Assembly: GCA_963922565.1 (NCBI GenBank)
Contig: CAWUIQ010000008.1
Location: 39,587 to 103,586, forward strand
DNA from: JBCBKL01 sp963922565
GTDB taxonomy: Bacteria; Pseudomonadota; Alphaproteobacteria; Rhodobacterales; Rhodobacteraceae
Direction of reading: 5' to 3'
Length of the DNA stretch: 64,000 nucleotides
A program made the position numbers and the translations under genes. A model generated the notes under the pieces. That model was not told the origin of the DNA. It made no database searches and was given only the letters and a program-made list of their open reading frames with translations. Shown piece by piece: positions 1 through 7,975 of this stretch; the first letter of the stretch is position 1, and every line of letters starts with the position of its first letter.

Positions 1-80
1 GTCTCCTGACCGACAAAGCAGCCCGGGATCGTCAGGTTTTGAAGAGTGATATGGCCACTGGGCAGAACGTCAAAGCCCAT
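1..80 (-). CDS. Amidohydrolase-like protein, N-terminal fragment
   Basis: Only the first 26 codons are inside the window; the reading frame starts MGFDVLPSGHITLQN and runs off the left edge. The start codon overlaps the stop of the upstream permease gene (TGATG, 78-82), so it is the next gene of the transporter operon. The N-terminal pattern resembles amidohydrolases of the cytosine-deaminase type that often accompany such transporters in Rhodobacterales, but no metal-binding motif is visible, so this is inference. If right, the enzyme would act in the cytoplasm on the imported cyclic amide or pyrimidine-like substrate. Confidence 0.45.
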   Translation of the reverse strand, partial: MGFDVLPSGHITLQNLTIPGCFVGQE

Positions 81-931
81 CAACCCTCCCGCTTGAGTGC
101 GCTTTCGTGCCATTTGCGCAGCAGCATATGGCTGAGAAAACTCAGACCCGCAAAGATGACCACACCCGTTGCCGCAATCAGGATGAGCGCGGCGAACATG
201 CGGGGGATGTTCAGGCGATACCCGGCCTCGAGGATCCGAAAGGCCAGACCGGATTCAAGGCCGCCGGTGCCCGCTACGTATTCCGCCACGACCGCACCGA
301 TCAGGCTGAGGCCCCCCGCAATCCGGAGACCGCCAAGGAAATAGGGCAGGGCGGATGGCAGCTGCAGGTATCGCAGCTTTTGCCAGCGGGTCGCTCCGTA
401 GATGCGAAAGAGATCGCGCAGATTGTGGTCTGCGGAGTTAAGCCCCAGCGTCGTGTTCGAAAGCACTGGGAAAAACGCCACCAGCCACGCGCACAGCAAG
501 AGCCCGGCGAGCCGGCTGTCGACATAGATGAAAATCAAGGGCGCGATGGCCACGATTGGCGTCACCTGCAGGATCACGGCGTAGGGGTAAAAGCTCATCT
601 CGATCCAGCGCGACTGGGTAAAGAGCACAGCCAGACCCACGCCGCCCAAGACCGCGACCGCCAATGCCATCAAAGTAATCTGCAGCGTCACAAGCAGTGC
701 ATTGAACAGGATCGCCCAATCCTTGATCAGGGTTTCCAGCACAAGAAATGGCGAGGGCAGAATGTAGTGCGGGATCTCGTTCCAGACGACGATGCGATCC
801 CAGATCAGGATGCCCAGCCCCAGAACCAGCACCGGCAGGGTCCATTTGCCGACCTGCTCGAACCGGGCCTTTCGCTGGCGCGTGCGTTCGTCCGCATCGA
901 CGGTGGGCGGCGCTGTTTCGGCGATGCTCAT
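80..931 (-). CDS. ABC transporter permease (SsuC/ThiX-like)
   Basis: 283 aa inner-membrane permease of a binding-protein-dependent importer. A charged N-terminus (1-28) is followed by about six hydrophobic segments. The cytoplasmic EAA loop that docks on the ATPase is visible at about residues 178-196 (YGATRWQKLRYLQLPSALP). It overlaps the upstream ATPase gene by 4 bp (ATGA) and the downstream amidohydrolase-like gene by 3 bp, which means translational coupling. Family members move sulfonates, nitrate/taurine or thiamine pyrimidine precursors. The partner binding protein points to the ThiY/NMT1 group, so a pyrimidine-like substrate is the best guess but is not shown by the sequence. Confidence 0.85.
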   Translation of the reverse strand: MSIAETAPPTVDADERTRQRKARFEQVGKWTLPVLVLGLGILIWDRIVVWNEIPHYILPSPFLVLETLIKDWAILFNALLVTLQITLMALAVAVLGGVGLAVLFTQSRWIEMSFYPYAVILQVTPIVAIAPLIFIYVDSRLAGLLLCAWLVAFFPVLSNTTLGLNSADHNLRDLFRIYGATRWQKLRYLQLPSALPYFLGGLRIAGGLSLIGAVVAEYVAGTGGLESGLAFRILEAGYRLNIPRMFAALILIAATGVVIFAGLSFLSHMLLRKWHESALKREG

Positions 932-1713
932 GCCGCCTCTCCCATGGCTTCGTGCAGCGCATCTGTCGCCTGCCTGGTATAGGCCGCATAATCCGCCGAG
1001 GTCCGAAATTCATCATCGCGAGGGTAGGGCGCGTCGACCTGAAGCTCGCGCACAACCCGTCCGGGCCGGGCTGCCATCACCACGATCCGGTCGGACAGGA
1101 AGACGGACTCGAACACGGAATGCGTCACGAAGATCACCGTGCAGCCGATCTTTTGCTTCAACGCCAGCAGATCGTTGTTCAGTTTGAAGCGCGTGATTTC
1201 GTCGAGGGCCGCAAAAGGTTCGTCCATCAGGATAAGACGGGGCCGTGTCACCATGGCCCGTGCAATCGACACCCGCATCTTCATGCCGCCCGATAGCTCG
1301 CGGGGATAGGCGTTCTGGAAGTTCTCAAGCCCGACGAGGCGCAGTGCCTCAAGCACCTCGTCCTTGACATCGGCATAGGATTTGCCGCGCAGGCGGAACG
1401 GCAGCCAGACATTCTGGACCACCGTCGCCCAAGGCATCAGCGTGGGTTCCTGAAAGACGACACCCAGATCCCCCGCCTGTTGACCGCCCGACCAGACGAT
1501 CCGTCCCGACGTCGGCTGAAGCAGCCCGGAGATCAAACGCAGTGCTGTTGACTTGCCACAACCCGACGGACCTAAAAGCGAGACGAAATCACCCTGATTG
1601 ATGTCAAGCGACATGCCTTTGAGCGCGGTAACATCGCGCCCAAAGGTCTTGTCGATCCTGTCGAGCGCGAGCAGCGGCGCGCGCTGGCCGATCTCCTGAT
1701 GGGTGTCTCTCAT
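928..1713 (-). CDS. ABC transporter ATP-binding protein (SsuB/ThiZ-like)
   Basis: 261 aa cytoplasmic ATPase that energises the adjacent permease. All core motifs are present: Walker A GPSGCGKST at 48-56, Q-loop near 88 (VFQEP), signature LSGGM at 140-144, and Walker B LILMDEP at 160-166 followed by the D-loop. Length and motif order fit the nitrate/sulfonate/taurine ATPase family. Its stop overlaps the permease start by 4 bp. It is separated from the upstream binding-protein gene by 57 bp. Specificity cannot be read from this subunit. Confidence 0.9.
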   Translation of the reverse strand: MRDTHQEIGQRAPLLALDRIDKTFGRDVTALKGMSLDINQGDFVSLLGPSGCGKSTALRLISGLLQPTSGRIVWSGGQQAGDLGVVFQEPTLMPWATVVQNVWLPFRLRGKSYADVKDEVLEALRLVGLENFQNAYPRELSGGMKMRVSIARAMVTRPRLILMDEPFAALDEITRFKLNNDLLALKQKIGCTVIFVTHSVFESVFLSDRIVVMAARPGRVVRELQVDAPYPRDDEFRTSADYAAYTRQATDALHEAMGEAA

Positions 1714-1770
1714 CCGTTTCCCTTTGGGACAACGCGCACGGCTTGCCCATGCGCATCGTCGCGGTTTGGC

Positions 1771-2772
1771 TCAGGGCTTGATGTCCATCCCGACCTTCTG
1801 ATTGGTGAAGTCCAACGTGTAAGAGGCTTTCCAGTCAAGCCCATCCTCAAGCACGCCGGCATCGACCATCTTGTCGTAGAAGTCACCGATGACCTTATCG
1901 TTCATCGCGCCGATGCCCATGTCCAGAGCATCACCGCTGTCGACGATCCCACGTTCGCGCATCATGTTCTTGGCGAACTCGATCTTGTCCTGGCTCATAT
2001 CCGGATTGGCGGTCTTGATCAGTTCGTCCGCATCGGCGCTGTCGCCATAGAGATAGTTGTACCACCCGGCAAGCGATGCATCGACAAAGCATTTAACCTT
2101 TTCCGGATCACTCTCAATCGTGGCCTGCATGGTCTCGATCGTGGTGGCATAGCTCGAATAGCCCGCATCGGCGATCAGAAAGACATTGGGTTCGATCCCC
2201 GCCTCTTTCTTCACCAGATAGGGCTCAGAACTCAGATACCCCTGCATCCCCTTCTTCTTGTCCGCGATGAACGGGGCCGGGTTGAACGTGTAGGGCTCGC
2301 GCTGTTCGGAGGTAAAGCCGTGGGCCTTGATCATCCATTGGTAATAGCTGGTAAAGCCGTTGTCGCCGATCAGCAGTGTCAGGTCCTTCAGATCCTCCCA
2401 GCTTTCCGCTTCTTCCGGGTGCGCAAGGATGACCTGTGGGTGTTTCTGGAAAATGGCCGCGACCGCGACCACCGGAATGCCCTCCTTCACGGCGTTGAAC
2501 GCTTGCAGCATGTCGCCGCCCATGTGGAAATCGATCTTGCCCGCCAACATAAGCGCCCGGTTGTTCACCTGCGGCCCGCCCGGAATGATCTCAACCTCCA
2601 GCCCGCAGGCCTCGTAAGTGCCGTCGGCGACCGATTGATAGAATCCGCCGTGTTCCGCCTGCGCCAGCCAATTGGTGCCAAAAACCACCTTTTCGAGATG
2701 GCCACCCGCCAGTGCAGCGCTGCCCATCAGCGCAATAATCCCCGTTGCGAGAGCAGTCGTTTTCTTGAGCAT
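1771..2772 (-). CDS. ABC transporter substrate-binding protein, NMT1/THI5 (ThiY-like) family
   Basis: 333 aa periplasmic binding protein. I chose the start at 2772 because it gives a clean signal peptide (MLKKTTALATG...SAALA, cleavage near residue 22) and a GGAGGT ribosome-binding site just upstream; the open frame extends 18 codons further without such features. The mature N-terminus (TNWLAQAEHGGFYQ) is characteristic of the NMT1/ThiY group, which binds pyrimidine or other small heterocyclic compounds. It is the first gene of the transporter operon. No TPP riboswitch consensus was seen upstream, which weakens a thiamine-precursor assignment. Ligand identity remains open. Confidence 0.85.
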   Translation of the reverse strand: MLKKTTALATGIIALMGSAALAGGHLEKVVFGTNWLAQAEHGGFYQSVADGTYEACGLEVEIIPGGPQVNNRALMLAGKIDFHMGGDMLQAFNAVKEGIPVVAVAAIFQKHPQVILAHPEEAESWEDLKDLTLLIGDNGFTSYYQWMIKAHGFTSEQREPYTFNPAPFIADKKKGMQGYLSSEPYLVKKEAGIEPNVFLIADAGYSSYATTIETMQATIESDPEKVKCFVDASLAGWYNYLYGDSADADELIKTANPDMSQDKIEFAKNMMRERGIVDSGDALDMGIGAMNDKVIGDFYDKMVDAGVLEDGLDWKASYTLDFTNQKVGMDIKP

Positions 2773-2898
2773 ACGTAACCTCCGCTGTCTGTCGGCGAAG
2801 CGTCCGAACTGGTGCAGAAGAAGCAAAGCCGGTTCGGGCCTATGCTAAGGAAAGAGCCGACCAGTGATGAATTTCAAGGCAGTTTCGTCATTCTTGAC

Positions 2899-2915
2899 GA
2901 TATGCTGGGCATATC
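2899..2915. promoter_or_regulatory. 17-bp inverted repeat, candidate operator of the transporter operon
   Basis: GATATGC-TGG-GCATATC is a perfect 7-bp inverted repeat with a 3-bp centre. It lies in the 211-bp gap between the start of the substrate-binding protein gene (2772) and the end of cobF (2984). Its size and symmetry suit a dimeric repressor. The rest of the gap shows no gene. It could also be a weak stem at the end of the cobF transcript, although no T-run follows. Confidence 0.35.
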
Positions 2916-2983
2916 CTGCCTGCTGTTTACGTTTTGTAAGGGGTTGAGCAGGGGAGTTCCGCACAATTTTGGCGGGAAATTGG

Positions 2984-3730
2984 TCAGCCTAGCGGATTGC
3001 AGCGCATCAGATAGGTGTCCATGATCCAGCCATGTGCGGCACGCGCGGCGGCCCGGACCTCGACGATTTCCGGACCGGTTTCGGTTAAGGGACCACTTCG
3101 CAGGATCTGCTCGGGCATGCCGAGGAACGCGCCCCACCAGATCTCGATGCTGCTTGGGTCGAGGTCTTGAAAACTGCACGCGCCATCAAGCATGACGATC
3201 ACGGTTTCGGCGCCAGCGGGCCAGCCTTCGTCGCGCAGGCGGCGCCCCGTCGTTACGGCAACGGTGCCGTTGATGGTGTTGAACGGGATGGCATGCGCGG
3301 CTGTCAGCGCTTGCATCGCGGTGATGCCGGGAACGACACGGATGGCCGGTTTCGATAATATCCGTGCGGCGATACGCAAGGTGCTGTCGTAGAGGCCCGG
3401 ATCACCCCAGACCAGCAATGCGACCGGCCCCTCGAATTCGATACAGGACAGGGCCTGCATCCAAGCCTTGGCGATGGCATCATGCCATCTGTCCACGCGG
3501 ATGTCGTAGGGCAGGCTTTCGTCACGAACCGGCATTTCAAAAGGTACGACGCGGGCTGTTGCCCCGATCTCGTTCAGGATCCTTTCGCGGATCGTGGCGA
3601 GATCATCCTTGCCGGGGCCTTTGCGGGGCAGCAGCACGACGGCTGCATCGCGCAGGGCTTGCTGCCCCTCAAGCGTCACATGGGACGGGGAACCGGTACC
3701 GATACCGACAAGCCATAGATCGCGGATCAT
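2984..3730 (-). CDS. cobF: Precorrin-6A synthase (deacetylating)
   Basis: 248 aa SAM-dependent C-1 methyltransferase of the aerobic cobalamin pathway. It methylates C-1 of precorrin-5 with loss of the acetyl group to give precorrin-6A. The tetrapyrrole methylase fold is recognisable from the N-terminal GIGTGSP glycine loop (about 9-15) and the later WGDPGLYDSTLR segment. CobF is specific to the oxygen-dependent route, which agrees with cobG in the same cluster. It lies 63 bp downstream of the CbiM-like gene, behind a strong hairpin (3748-3779), and is probably under the second cobalamin riboswitch. Confidence 0.93.
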   Translation of the reverse strand: MIRDLWLVGIGTGSPSHVTLEGQQALRDAAVVLLPRKGPGKDDLATIRERILNEIGATARVVPFEMPVRDESLPYDIRVDRWHDAIAKAWMQALSCIEFEGPVALLVWGDPGLYDSTLRIAARILSKPAIRVVPGITAMQALTAAHAIPFNTINGTVAVTTGRRLRDEGWPAGAETVIVMLDGACSFQDLDPSSIEIWWGAFLGMPEQILRSGPLTETGPEIVEVRAAARAAHGWIMDTYLMRCNPLG

Positions 3731-3747
3731 ATGTCACTGACTTCAAA

Positions 3748-3779
3748 GCGGCATGGCGTTGTCAGAAACGCCATGCCGC
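3748..3779 (-). promoter_or_regulatory. Intercistronic 13-bp hairpin between cbiM-like gene and cobF
   Basis: GCGGCATGGCGTT and its exact reverse complement AACGCCATGCCGC are separated by 6 nt. In minus-strand RNA the stem is followed by UUUGAAG, so the U-run is short. It could be a partial terminator, a processing or stability stem that separates the two cistrons, or an attenuator. It fills most of the 63-bp gap. Confidence 0.55.
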
Positions 3780-3793
3780 GGGTGCAATAGGCC

Positions 3794-4474
3794 TCAAGCC
3801 GGGGTGTGCAGGCGCGGTGTCAGCAGGCCGAAACGATCGTCGGTGCCGCGCAGGGTCTTGGCCGCTGCGAGAACGGCCAAATCTGCGATAGGCTCAATCA
3901 GCAGAACGAGCATGTAGGCCGCACCAAAGGTCCACACTGCAGAGAATGTCTCGGCCGTGACGCCCTGACCGTAGAAGGCCCAGAATGCAACCCACGCGAC
4001 CACGCCACCCTGATAGATGCCCGAGAGTTTCAGGACATGGGAATAGCTCAGATCGACATAGGCACGGTCGCGCGGCAGCAGCCGTTCGGCGAGGCCGTTG
4101 ATGACCAGCAGCGGCACCAGCAGCGTCGTGACGTTGACGAAGTACATCGGCAGATCGGTGGGCGCAAAGACCATGCCCTGGATCAGCAGCCCGAGCGCCA
4201 GACCAAGAGCAGCGGGCGCGGCCCCCATCAGCAGAAAGAGCGTGGTGCCTAGGATGAAGTGAACCTCTGAGATGCCGACAGGGAAATGCGGCAGGATCTC
4301 GAAGAAAAAGAGCGTGCCGACAGCTGCCATGCCGGTCCGGGCGAGGAAAGAGACGGGGTTGCTGCGGCTCAGATCGGCGAGCGCCAGTTTCGCGCTGTAT
4401 CCGGCAGCGCCCGCTGCGGTTGCGTAGGCAAAGGCCATCTTGGCCCCATCCACAACTCCAGGTTCGATATGCAT
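3794..4474 (-). CDS. cbiM: CbiM-like cobalt ECF transporter permease (energy-coupling factor S-type)
   Basis: 226 aa polytopic membrane protein. The start at 4474 is chosen because it produces Met-His at the N-terminus, the metal-ligand end typical of CbiM/NikM, and AAGGA lies about 6-10 nt upstream. About six hydrophobic segments follow; a conserved VHFILGTTLFLLMGAAPAAL helix matches the family. Residues 1-10 read MHIEPGVVDG. It should bind and import Co2+ for corrin synthesis. No cbiN, cbiQ or cbiO is present in the window. The cobalamin riboswitch directly upstream (4549-4698) supports the cobalt role. A related HupE/UreJ-type or other metal permease is the alternative. Confidence 0.75.
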   Translation of the reverse strand: MHIEPGVVDGAKMAFAYATAAGAAGYSAKLALADLSRSNPVSFLARTGMAAVGTLFFFEILPHFPVGISEVHFILGTTLFLLMGAAPAALGLALGLLIQGMVFAPTDLPMYFVNVTTLLVPLLVINGLAERLLPRDRAYVDLSYSHVLKLSGIYQGGVVAWVAFWAFYGQGVTAETFSAVWTFGAAYMLVLLIEPIADLAVLAAAKTLRGTDDRFGLLTPRLHTPA

Positions 4475-4493
4475 GACTGTCCTTTCTCGCTCT

Positions 4494-4510
4494 GCTGCCC
4501 CTCCGGCAGC
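4494..4510 (-). promoter_or_regulatory. Possible riboswitch expression-platform hairpin
   Basis: On the minus strand GCTGCC and GGCAGC flank a loop containing GGAGG, 20 nt upstream of the cbiM-like start codon. The stem sits between the cobalamin aptamer and the gene, so it could form or melt depending on ligand binding. A second AAGGA closer to the ATG is probably the working ribosome-binding site. The function is inferred from position only. Confidence 0.35.
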
Positions 4511-4548
4511 GTTGTGGCCACATTTTTGGGCCGATTGTTCTGACTTGC

Positions 4549-4698
4549 GGCAGGTCTCCTGACTTGCGGGTCGTTGCGCGTCCGGCCTTCCCAACCCGTC
4601 GTAAGGTCAGTGGTTATCCATGGCGCTCGCCGCTTACAGTTGCGGGGGCAGTCCGGGCCTCGCACCCGGTTCCCTTTTCAGCCACAGCCGTGGCACCG
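4549..4698 (-). promoter_or_regulatory. Cobalamin riboswitch upstream of cbiM-cobF
   Basis: Read on the minus strand the region carries the hallmarks of the B12 aptamer in order: GAAAAGGGAACCGGGTGCGA, CCCCCGCAACTGTAAGCGG, CCACTG, GGGAAGG and the B12-box half GTCAGGAGACCTGCC. It lies 74 nt beyond the end of cobA and about 75 nt before the cbiM-like start. It should repress cobalt uptake and cobF when adenosylcobalamin is abundant. The limits given are approximate. Confidence 0.93.
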
Positions 4699-4772
4699 TA
4701 AGTCTCTTTGTCATAGCAGGTGGCCAAAACGGCACAACAAGAAATGCGACATCTGGGGGCCGGCATACGAAT

Positions 4773-5492
4773 TCAGAGCTGCGCCAGAGGTCCGTAGAGG
4801 ATGAGGGCCGGTTTGGTGCCCACGTCCTCGGCAAGTTGCGCGGCGAGCGAACCGATATCGCCCCGGGTCATCGACTGTTCGGCGGTGCCGACCGCCTCGG
4901 CCAGGATCGCTGGTGTGTTGTCAGGCAGGCCATGTGATACCAGCGCCTCCACCAGCAGCGGAAAAGTACGCTTGCCCATGAACACCACGGTGCAGGCATC
5001 CGGATCGGCGAGGGCCTTGAGGTCGAGGTCATCCGGAAGTTTGCCACCCGCGTCGTGCCCCGTCACAAACTGCACCCTGCGCGCCGTCAGCCGGCGCGTG
5101 AGGGGAATGCCGCATGCGGCCGCGGCGGCAAAGGCTGATGGCACGCCCGGCACGATTTCATAGTCGATACCGGCCTCACGCAGCGCAACCAGCTCTTCTT
5201 CGAGACGCCCGAAAAGTCCGCTATCGCCGGATTTCAGCCGCACGATACGTCCGCCCTGGCTCGCGTAATCAACCAGCAATTGGCTGACATGGTGCTGGCG
5301 TGGCGAGACGCGCCCGGCCCGCTTGCCCACACCCACCAGATCCGCCCCCTGCCGCGCATAGGAAAGGATCGGACCCGATGACAGATCGTCGAACAACACC
5401 GCGTCTGCCCGTTTGAGCCTGTCGACGGCCTTGAGCGTCAACAGTTCGGGATCACCAGGACCGGACCCCACGAAACTCACGAAACCGGTCAT
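4773..5492 (-). CDS. cobA: Uroporphyrinogen-III C-methyltransferase
   Basis: 239 aa SUMT that adds methyl groups at C-2 and C-7 of uroporphyrinogen III to give precorrin-2, the committed step to corrins. The SAM site VGSGPGDPELLTLKA (from about residue 8) and the KSGDSGLFGR segment identify the tetrapyrrole methylase. There is no CysG-type N-terminal siroheme domain, so it is a CobA-type single-domain enzyme. It overlaps cobB by 4 bp (ATGA) and is the last gene of the long minus-strand cob operon. Confidence 0.95.
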   Translation of the reverse strand: MTGFVSFVGSGPGDPELLTLKAVDRLKRADAVLFDDLSSGPILSYARQGADLVGVGKRAGRVSPRQHHVSQLLVDYASQGGRIVRLKSGDSGLFGRLEEELVALREAGIDYEIVPGVPSAFAAAAACGIPLTRRLTARRVQFVTGHDAGGKLPDDLDLKALADPDACTVVFMGKRTFPLLVEALVSHGLPDNTPAILAEAVGTAEQSMTRGDIGSLAAQLAEDVGTKPALILYGPLAQL

Positions 5493-6808
5493 GCGCCCTC
5501 TGCCGTGATCAGGTGAAAGAACGTGCCCGTCGCATGGCCCCGCCGGGATCCGGTTTCAGGTACCGGGTTGCCGTCCGCATCGGCGACCTGCGCCAAGGGC
5601 TGGTCGGGCTGGTCGAGAATCGTCGAATAGTGGAATTCATGGCCGCGCAGTGCGGTCCCGATATCCCACCCCGGCATCGGCTGATCGAGCACGGCGCGCC
5701 GGTATCCCAGATGGAATTTCCGTTTTTCATAGGACGTCACTAGACCCAGAAGCCCGGCCATCTGGTGTCGCGTCCCGTCCTTGTCGATCAGCGCTTGGCC
5801 CATAGCCATGTAACCACCACATTCGCCATGGACGGGCCGTGTTTCGGCGTGTTTGCGCAACCCGTCCAGAAAATTGTTGGAAGCGGCGAGTTTTCCAGCG
5901 TGCAGTTCTGGATATCCGCCGGGCAACCATACAAGATCGGCGTTTTCGTCCGGGCCTTCGTCGGCAAGCGGCGAAAACGAAACGATCTCGGCCCCAGCGT
6001 TGCGCCATCCTTTCAGAAGGTGCGGGTAGGTAAACGAAAACGCAGCATCGCGGGCCAGAGCGATCCGCTGTGCCGGAGGCTTTGGTAATGGGATATCCTT
6101 AGCCGCCGCCGTGGCCGTTGCAGCGGCACGAAGGGCTGCGAGATCGACATTTTCCCGCAAGAACGCTGCATAGGTTGTGATCGCGGCATCAAGGTCAGGG
6201 TGTTCGACAGCCTGAATCAGCCCCAGATGCCGCTCCGGCAGTGTCAGGTCCCCCCGACGGGGCAAGGCACCCAGAACCGGAATCCCAGCGGTTTCCATTC
6301 CCAATCGGATCAACCTTTCGTGCCGGGGGCTGGCCACCCGGTTCAGGATGACGCCTGCAAAGGGCAGGTCGGGTGCGTAGGCCCGAAAGCCAAGCGCGCT
6401 TGCCGCGGCCGATTGGGCCTGACCACCAACGTCAAGCACCAGAACCACCGGCCACCCCATGCGCTGCGCCGTTTCGGCGCTGGACCCGAAACCCGACTGA
6501 CCGCGTGTCGCGACACCATCATAAAGCCCCATCGACCCCTCGGCGACACAGATATCGGCGCCTGCCGACTGGCGGCTGATGGCGTCGATCAACGTGCCAT
6601 CCATCGCCCACGTGTCGAGGTTGAAAGACGCTCGGCCCGCGGCGGCCTCATGGAAAGCCGGGTCGATATAGTCGGGGCCTGATTTGAAGGGCTGCACGAC
6701 AAGCCCGTCATCCGCGAGCGCCCGGAGCAGGCCCAGCATCACCGTGGTCTTCCCCGTGCCCGAGGACGGGGCAGAGACCAGCAGGCCGGATCGAACAGTC
6801 GTCGTCAT
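5489..6808 (-). CDS. cobB: Cobyrinic acid a,c-diamide synthase (hydrogenobyrinate a,c-diamide synthase)
   Basis: 439 aa ATP- and glutamine-dependent amidase acting on the a and c acetate side chains of hydrogenobyrinic acid. The N-terminal dethiobiotin-synthetase-like domain has the P-loop APSSGTGKTT (13-22). The C-terminal class I glutaminase domain has its nucleophile Cys330 in HGECGGYMAMG. Length fits the CobB/CbiA family. The start lies 1 bp from the stop of cobM, and the end overlaps cobA by 4 bp. Confidence 0.95.
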   Translation of the reverse strand: MTTTVRSGLLVSAPSSGTGKTTVMLGLLRALADDGLVVQPFKSGPDYIDPAFHEAAAGRASFNLDTWAMDGTLIDAISRQSAGADICVAEGSMGLYDGVATRGQSGFGSSAETAQRMGWPVVLVLDVGGQAQSAAASALGFRAYAPDLPFAGVILNRVASPRHERLIRLGMETAGIPVLGALPRRGDLTLPERHLGLIQAVEHPDLDAAITTYAAFLRENVDLAALRAAATATAAAKDIPLPKPPAQRIALARDAAFSFTYPHLLKGWRNAGAEIVSFSPLADEGPDENADLVWLPGGYPELHAGKLAASNNFLDGLRKHAETRPVHGECGGYMAMGQALIDKDGTRHQMAGLLGLVTSYEKRKFHLGYRRAVLDQPMPGWDIGTALRGHEFHYSTILDQPDQPLAQVADADGNPVPETGSRRGHATGTFFHLITAEGA

Positions 6809-6809
6809 G

Positions 6810-7604
6810 TCAGTCGTCCCCGTGCTGCCATTCGGACCATGGGCTATCCGCCGTCTGTGGGCGATAGCGGCGATCGTAATCGGCTGCGTACAGCCTGCTT
6901 TCCGCGAACCCCTCGGCTTTCAGCGCCGGACCGACCAGGATCAGGGCGGTGCGGGTGACACTCGGGTCCAGCTCGGCTTCGATGGTTGCCAGCGTGGCCC
7001 GGATGATCCGCTCTTCCGGCCAGCTCGCGCGGTAAACAACCGCGATGGGGCAATCGAGCCCATAGGATGGGGTCAGTTCGGCGATCACCTTCGGCAGGTT
7101 GCCGATCGAAAGATGCAAGGCGAGTGTCGCGCCGGTTCTGGCGAAATTCTCAAGGCTCTCGCCCTCGGGCATCGACGAGGCGCGGCCTTGCGTTCGTGTC
7201 AGGATCACGGATTGGGAGAGGCCGGGCAGGGTGAGTTCCTGCCCGAGGCTGGCGGCCGCTGCTGCGAACGAGGGCACGCCGGGTGTCACGGTATAGTCGA
7301 TGCCAAGCTCTTGCAGCCGTCGCACCTGTTCGCCCATGGCCGACCAGACGGACAAATCGCCCGAATGCAGCCGCGCCACGTCTTGCCCGTTCTCATCAGC
7401 CGTCACGCATTCCGCAATGATAGCGTCCAGGTCCATCGGGGCCGTGTTGACGACGCGTGCGCCGTCCGGGCAGTGGTTCAGGACGGCCTCGGGGATCAGG
7501 GAACCGGCATAAAGGCAGACCGGGCAGGCCGCGATGAGGTCACGGCCCCGCAGGGTCAGAAGGTCCGGCGCGCCGGGTCCGGCACCGATGAAATGAACGG
7601 TCAT
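6810..7604 (-). CDS. cobM: Precorrin-4 C11-methyltransferase
   Basis: 264 aa SAM-dependent methyltransferase that makes precorrin-5 from precorrin-4. The glycine loop GAGPGAPDLLTLRG lies at 6-19, with the YAGSLIPEA and HSGDLSVWSAMGEQ segments typical of CobM/CbiF. I start it at 7604 (MTVHFIGAGPG), where ATGA overlaps the cobE stop; nine upstream codons in frame look non-native. It is the direct neighbour of cobB. Confidence 0.95.
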   Translation of the reverse strand: MTVHFIGAGPGAPDLLTLRGRDLIAACPVCLYAGSLIPEAVLNHCPDGARVVNTAPMDLDAIIAECVTADENGQDVARLHSGDLSVWSAMGEQVRRLQELGIDYTVTPGVPSFAAAAASLGQELTLPGLSQSVILTRTQGRASSMPEGESLENFARTGATLALHLSIGNLPKVIAELTPSYGLDCPIAVVYRASWPEERIIRATLATIEAELDPSVTRTALILVGPALKAEGFAESRLYAADYDRRYRPQTADSPWSEWQHGDD

Positions 7605-7975
7605 GGCTTGGATCCTTCTGCCAGCGCGCATGTCGCCTTGCCATCATCCGACACCGCGCGGGGTGCCAAAAGGCGCGCTTGTGGACCGGCAGCAGCCAGA
7701 GCCGCTGCCTCGGCGACCGATCCCGTGCCCCGGGCGGTTTTGACGGGTTCCGATTGGGTAATCGTCAGTTGCGCGGTCAAATCGTCTGCCGCAACTGGTG
7801 TGACAGCGGCCTGCTGATCGGTGGCAAAACGTTGAAAGACTGGCGTCGTGGCCTTGTCCGCAGCTGTCGCGAAGACGCTCGCCGACAATTGCGCCCCGCC
7901 CCGCGCCTTGGCGTACGCATCAGCAAGGCTGCTCACTGTTGCAGATGTTCGAAAACCAAATCCCGCGACGATCAT
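7601..7975 (-). CDS. cobE: Cobalamin biosynthesis protein CobE (CbiG C-terminal-like)
   Basis: 124 aa small protein corresponding to the C-terminal part of CbiG. The start at 7975 gives MIVAGFGFRTSATVSSL, the usual N-terminus. CobE is encoded in aerobic cob operons, but its exact biochemical task is not settled; a role as a carrier or chaperone of corrin intermediates has been proposed. Both ends overlap neighbours by 4 bp (cobL upstream, cobM downstream), which indicates tight coupling. Confidence 0.85.
   Translation of the reverse strand: MIVAGFGFRTSATVSSLADAYAKARGGAQLSASVFATAADKATTPVFQRFATDQQAAVTPVAADDLTAQLTITQSEPVKTARGTGSVAEAAALAAAGPQARLLAPRAVSDDGKATCALAEGSKP

Noticed and set aside
2773..2983. 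TPP riboswitch upstream of the ThiY-like transporter
   Set aside because: The conserved CTGAGA and the second half of the thi box were not found on the minus strand.
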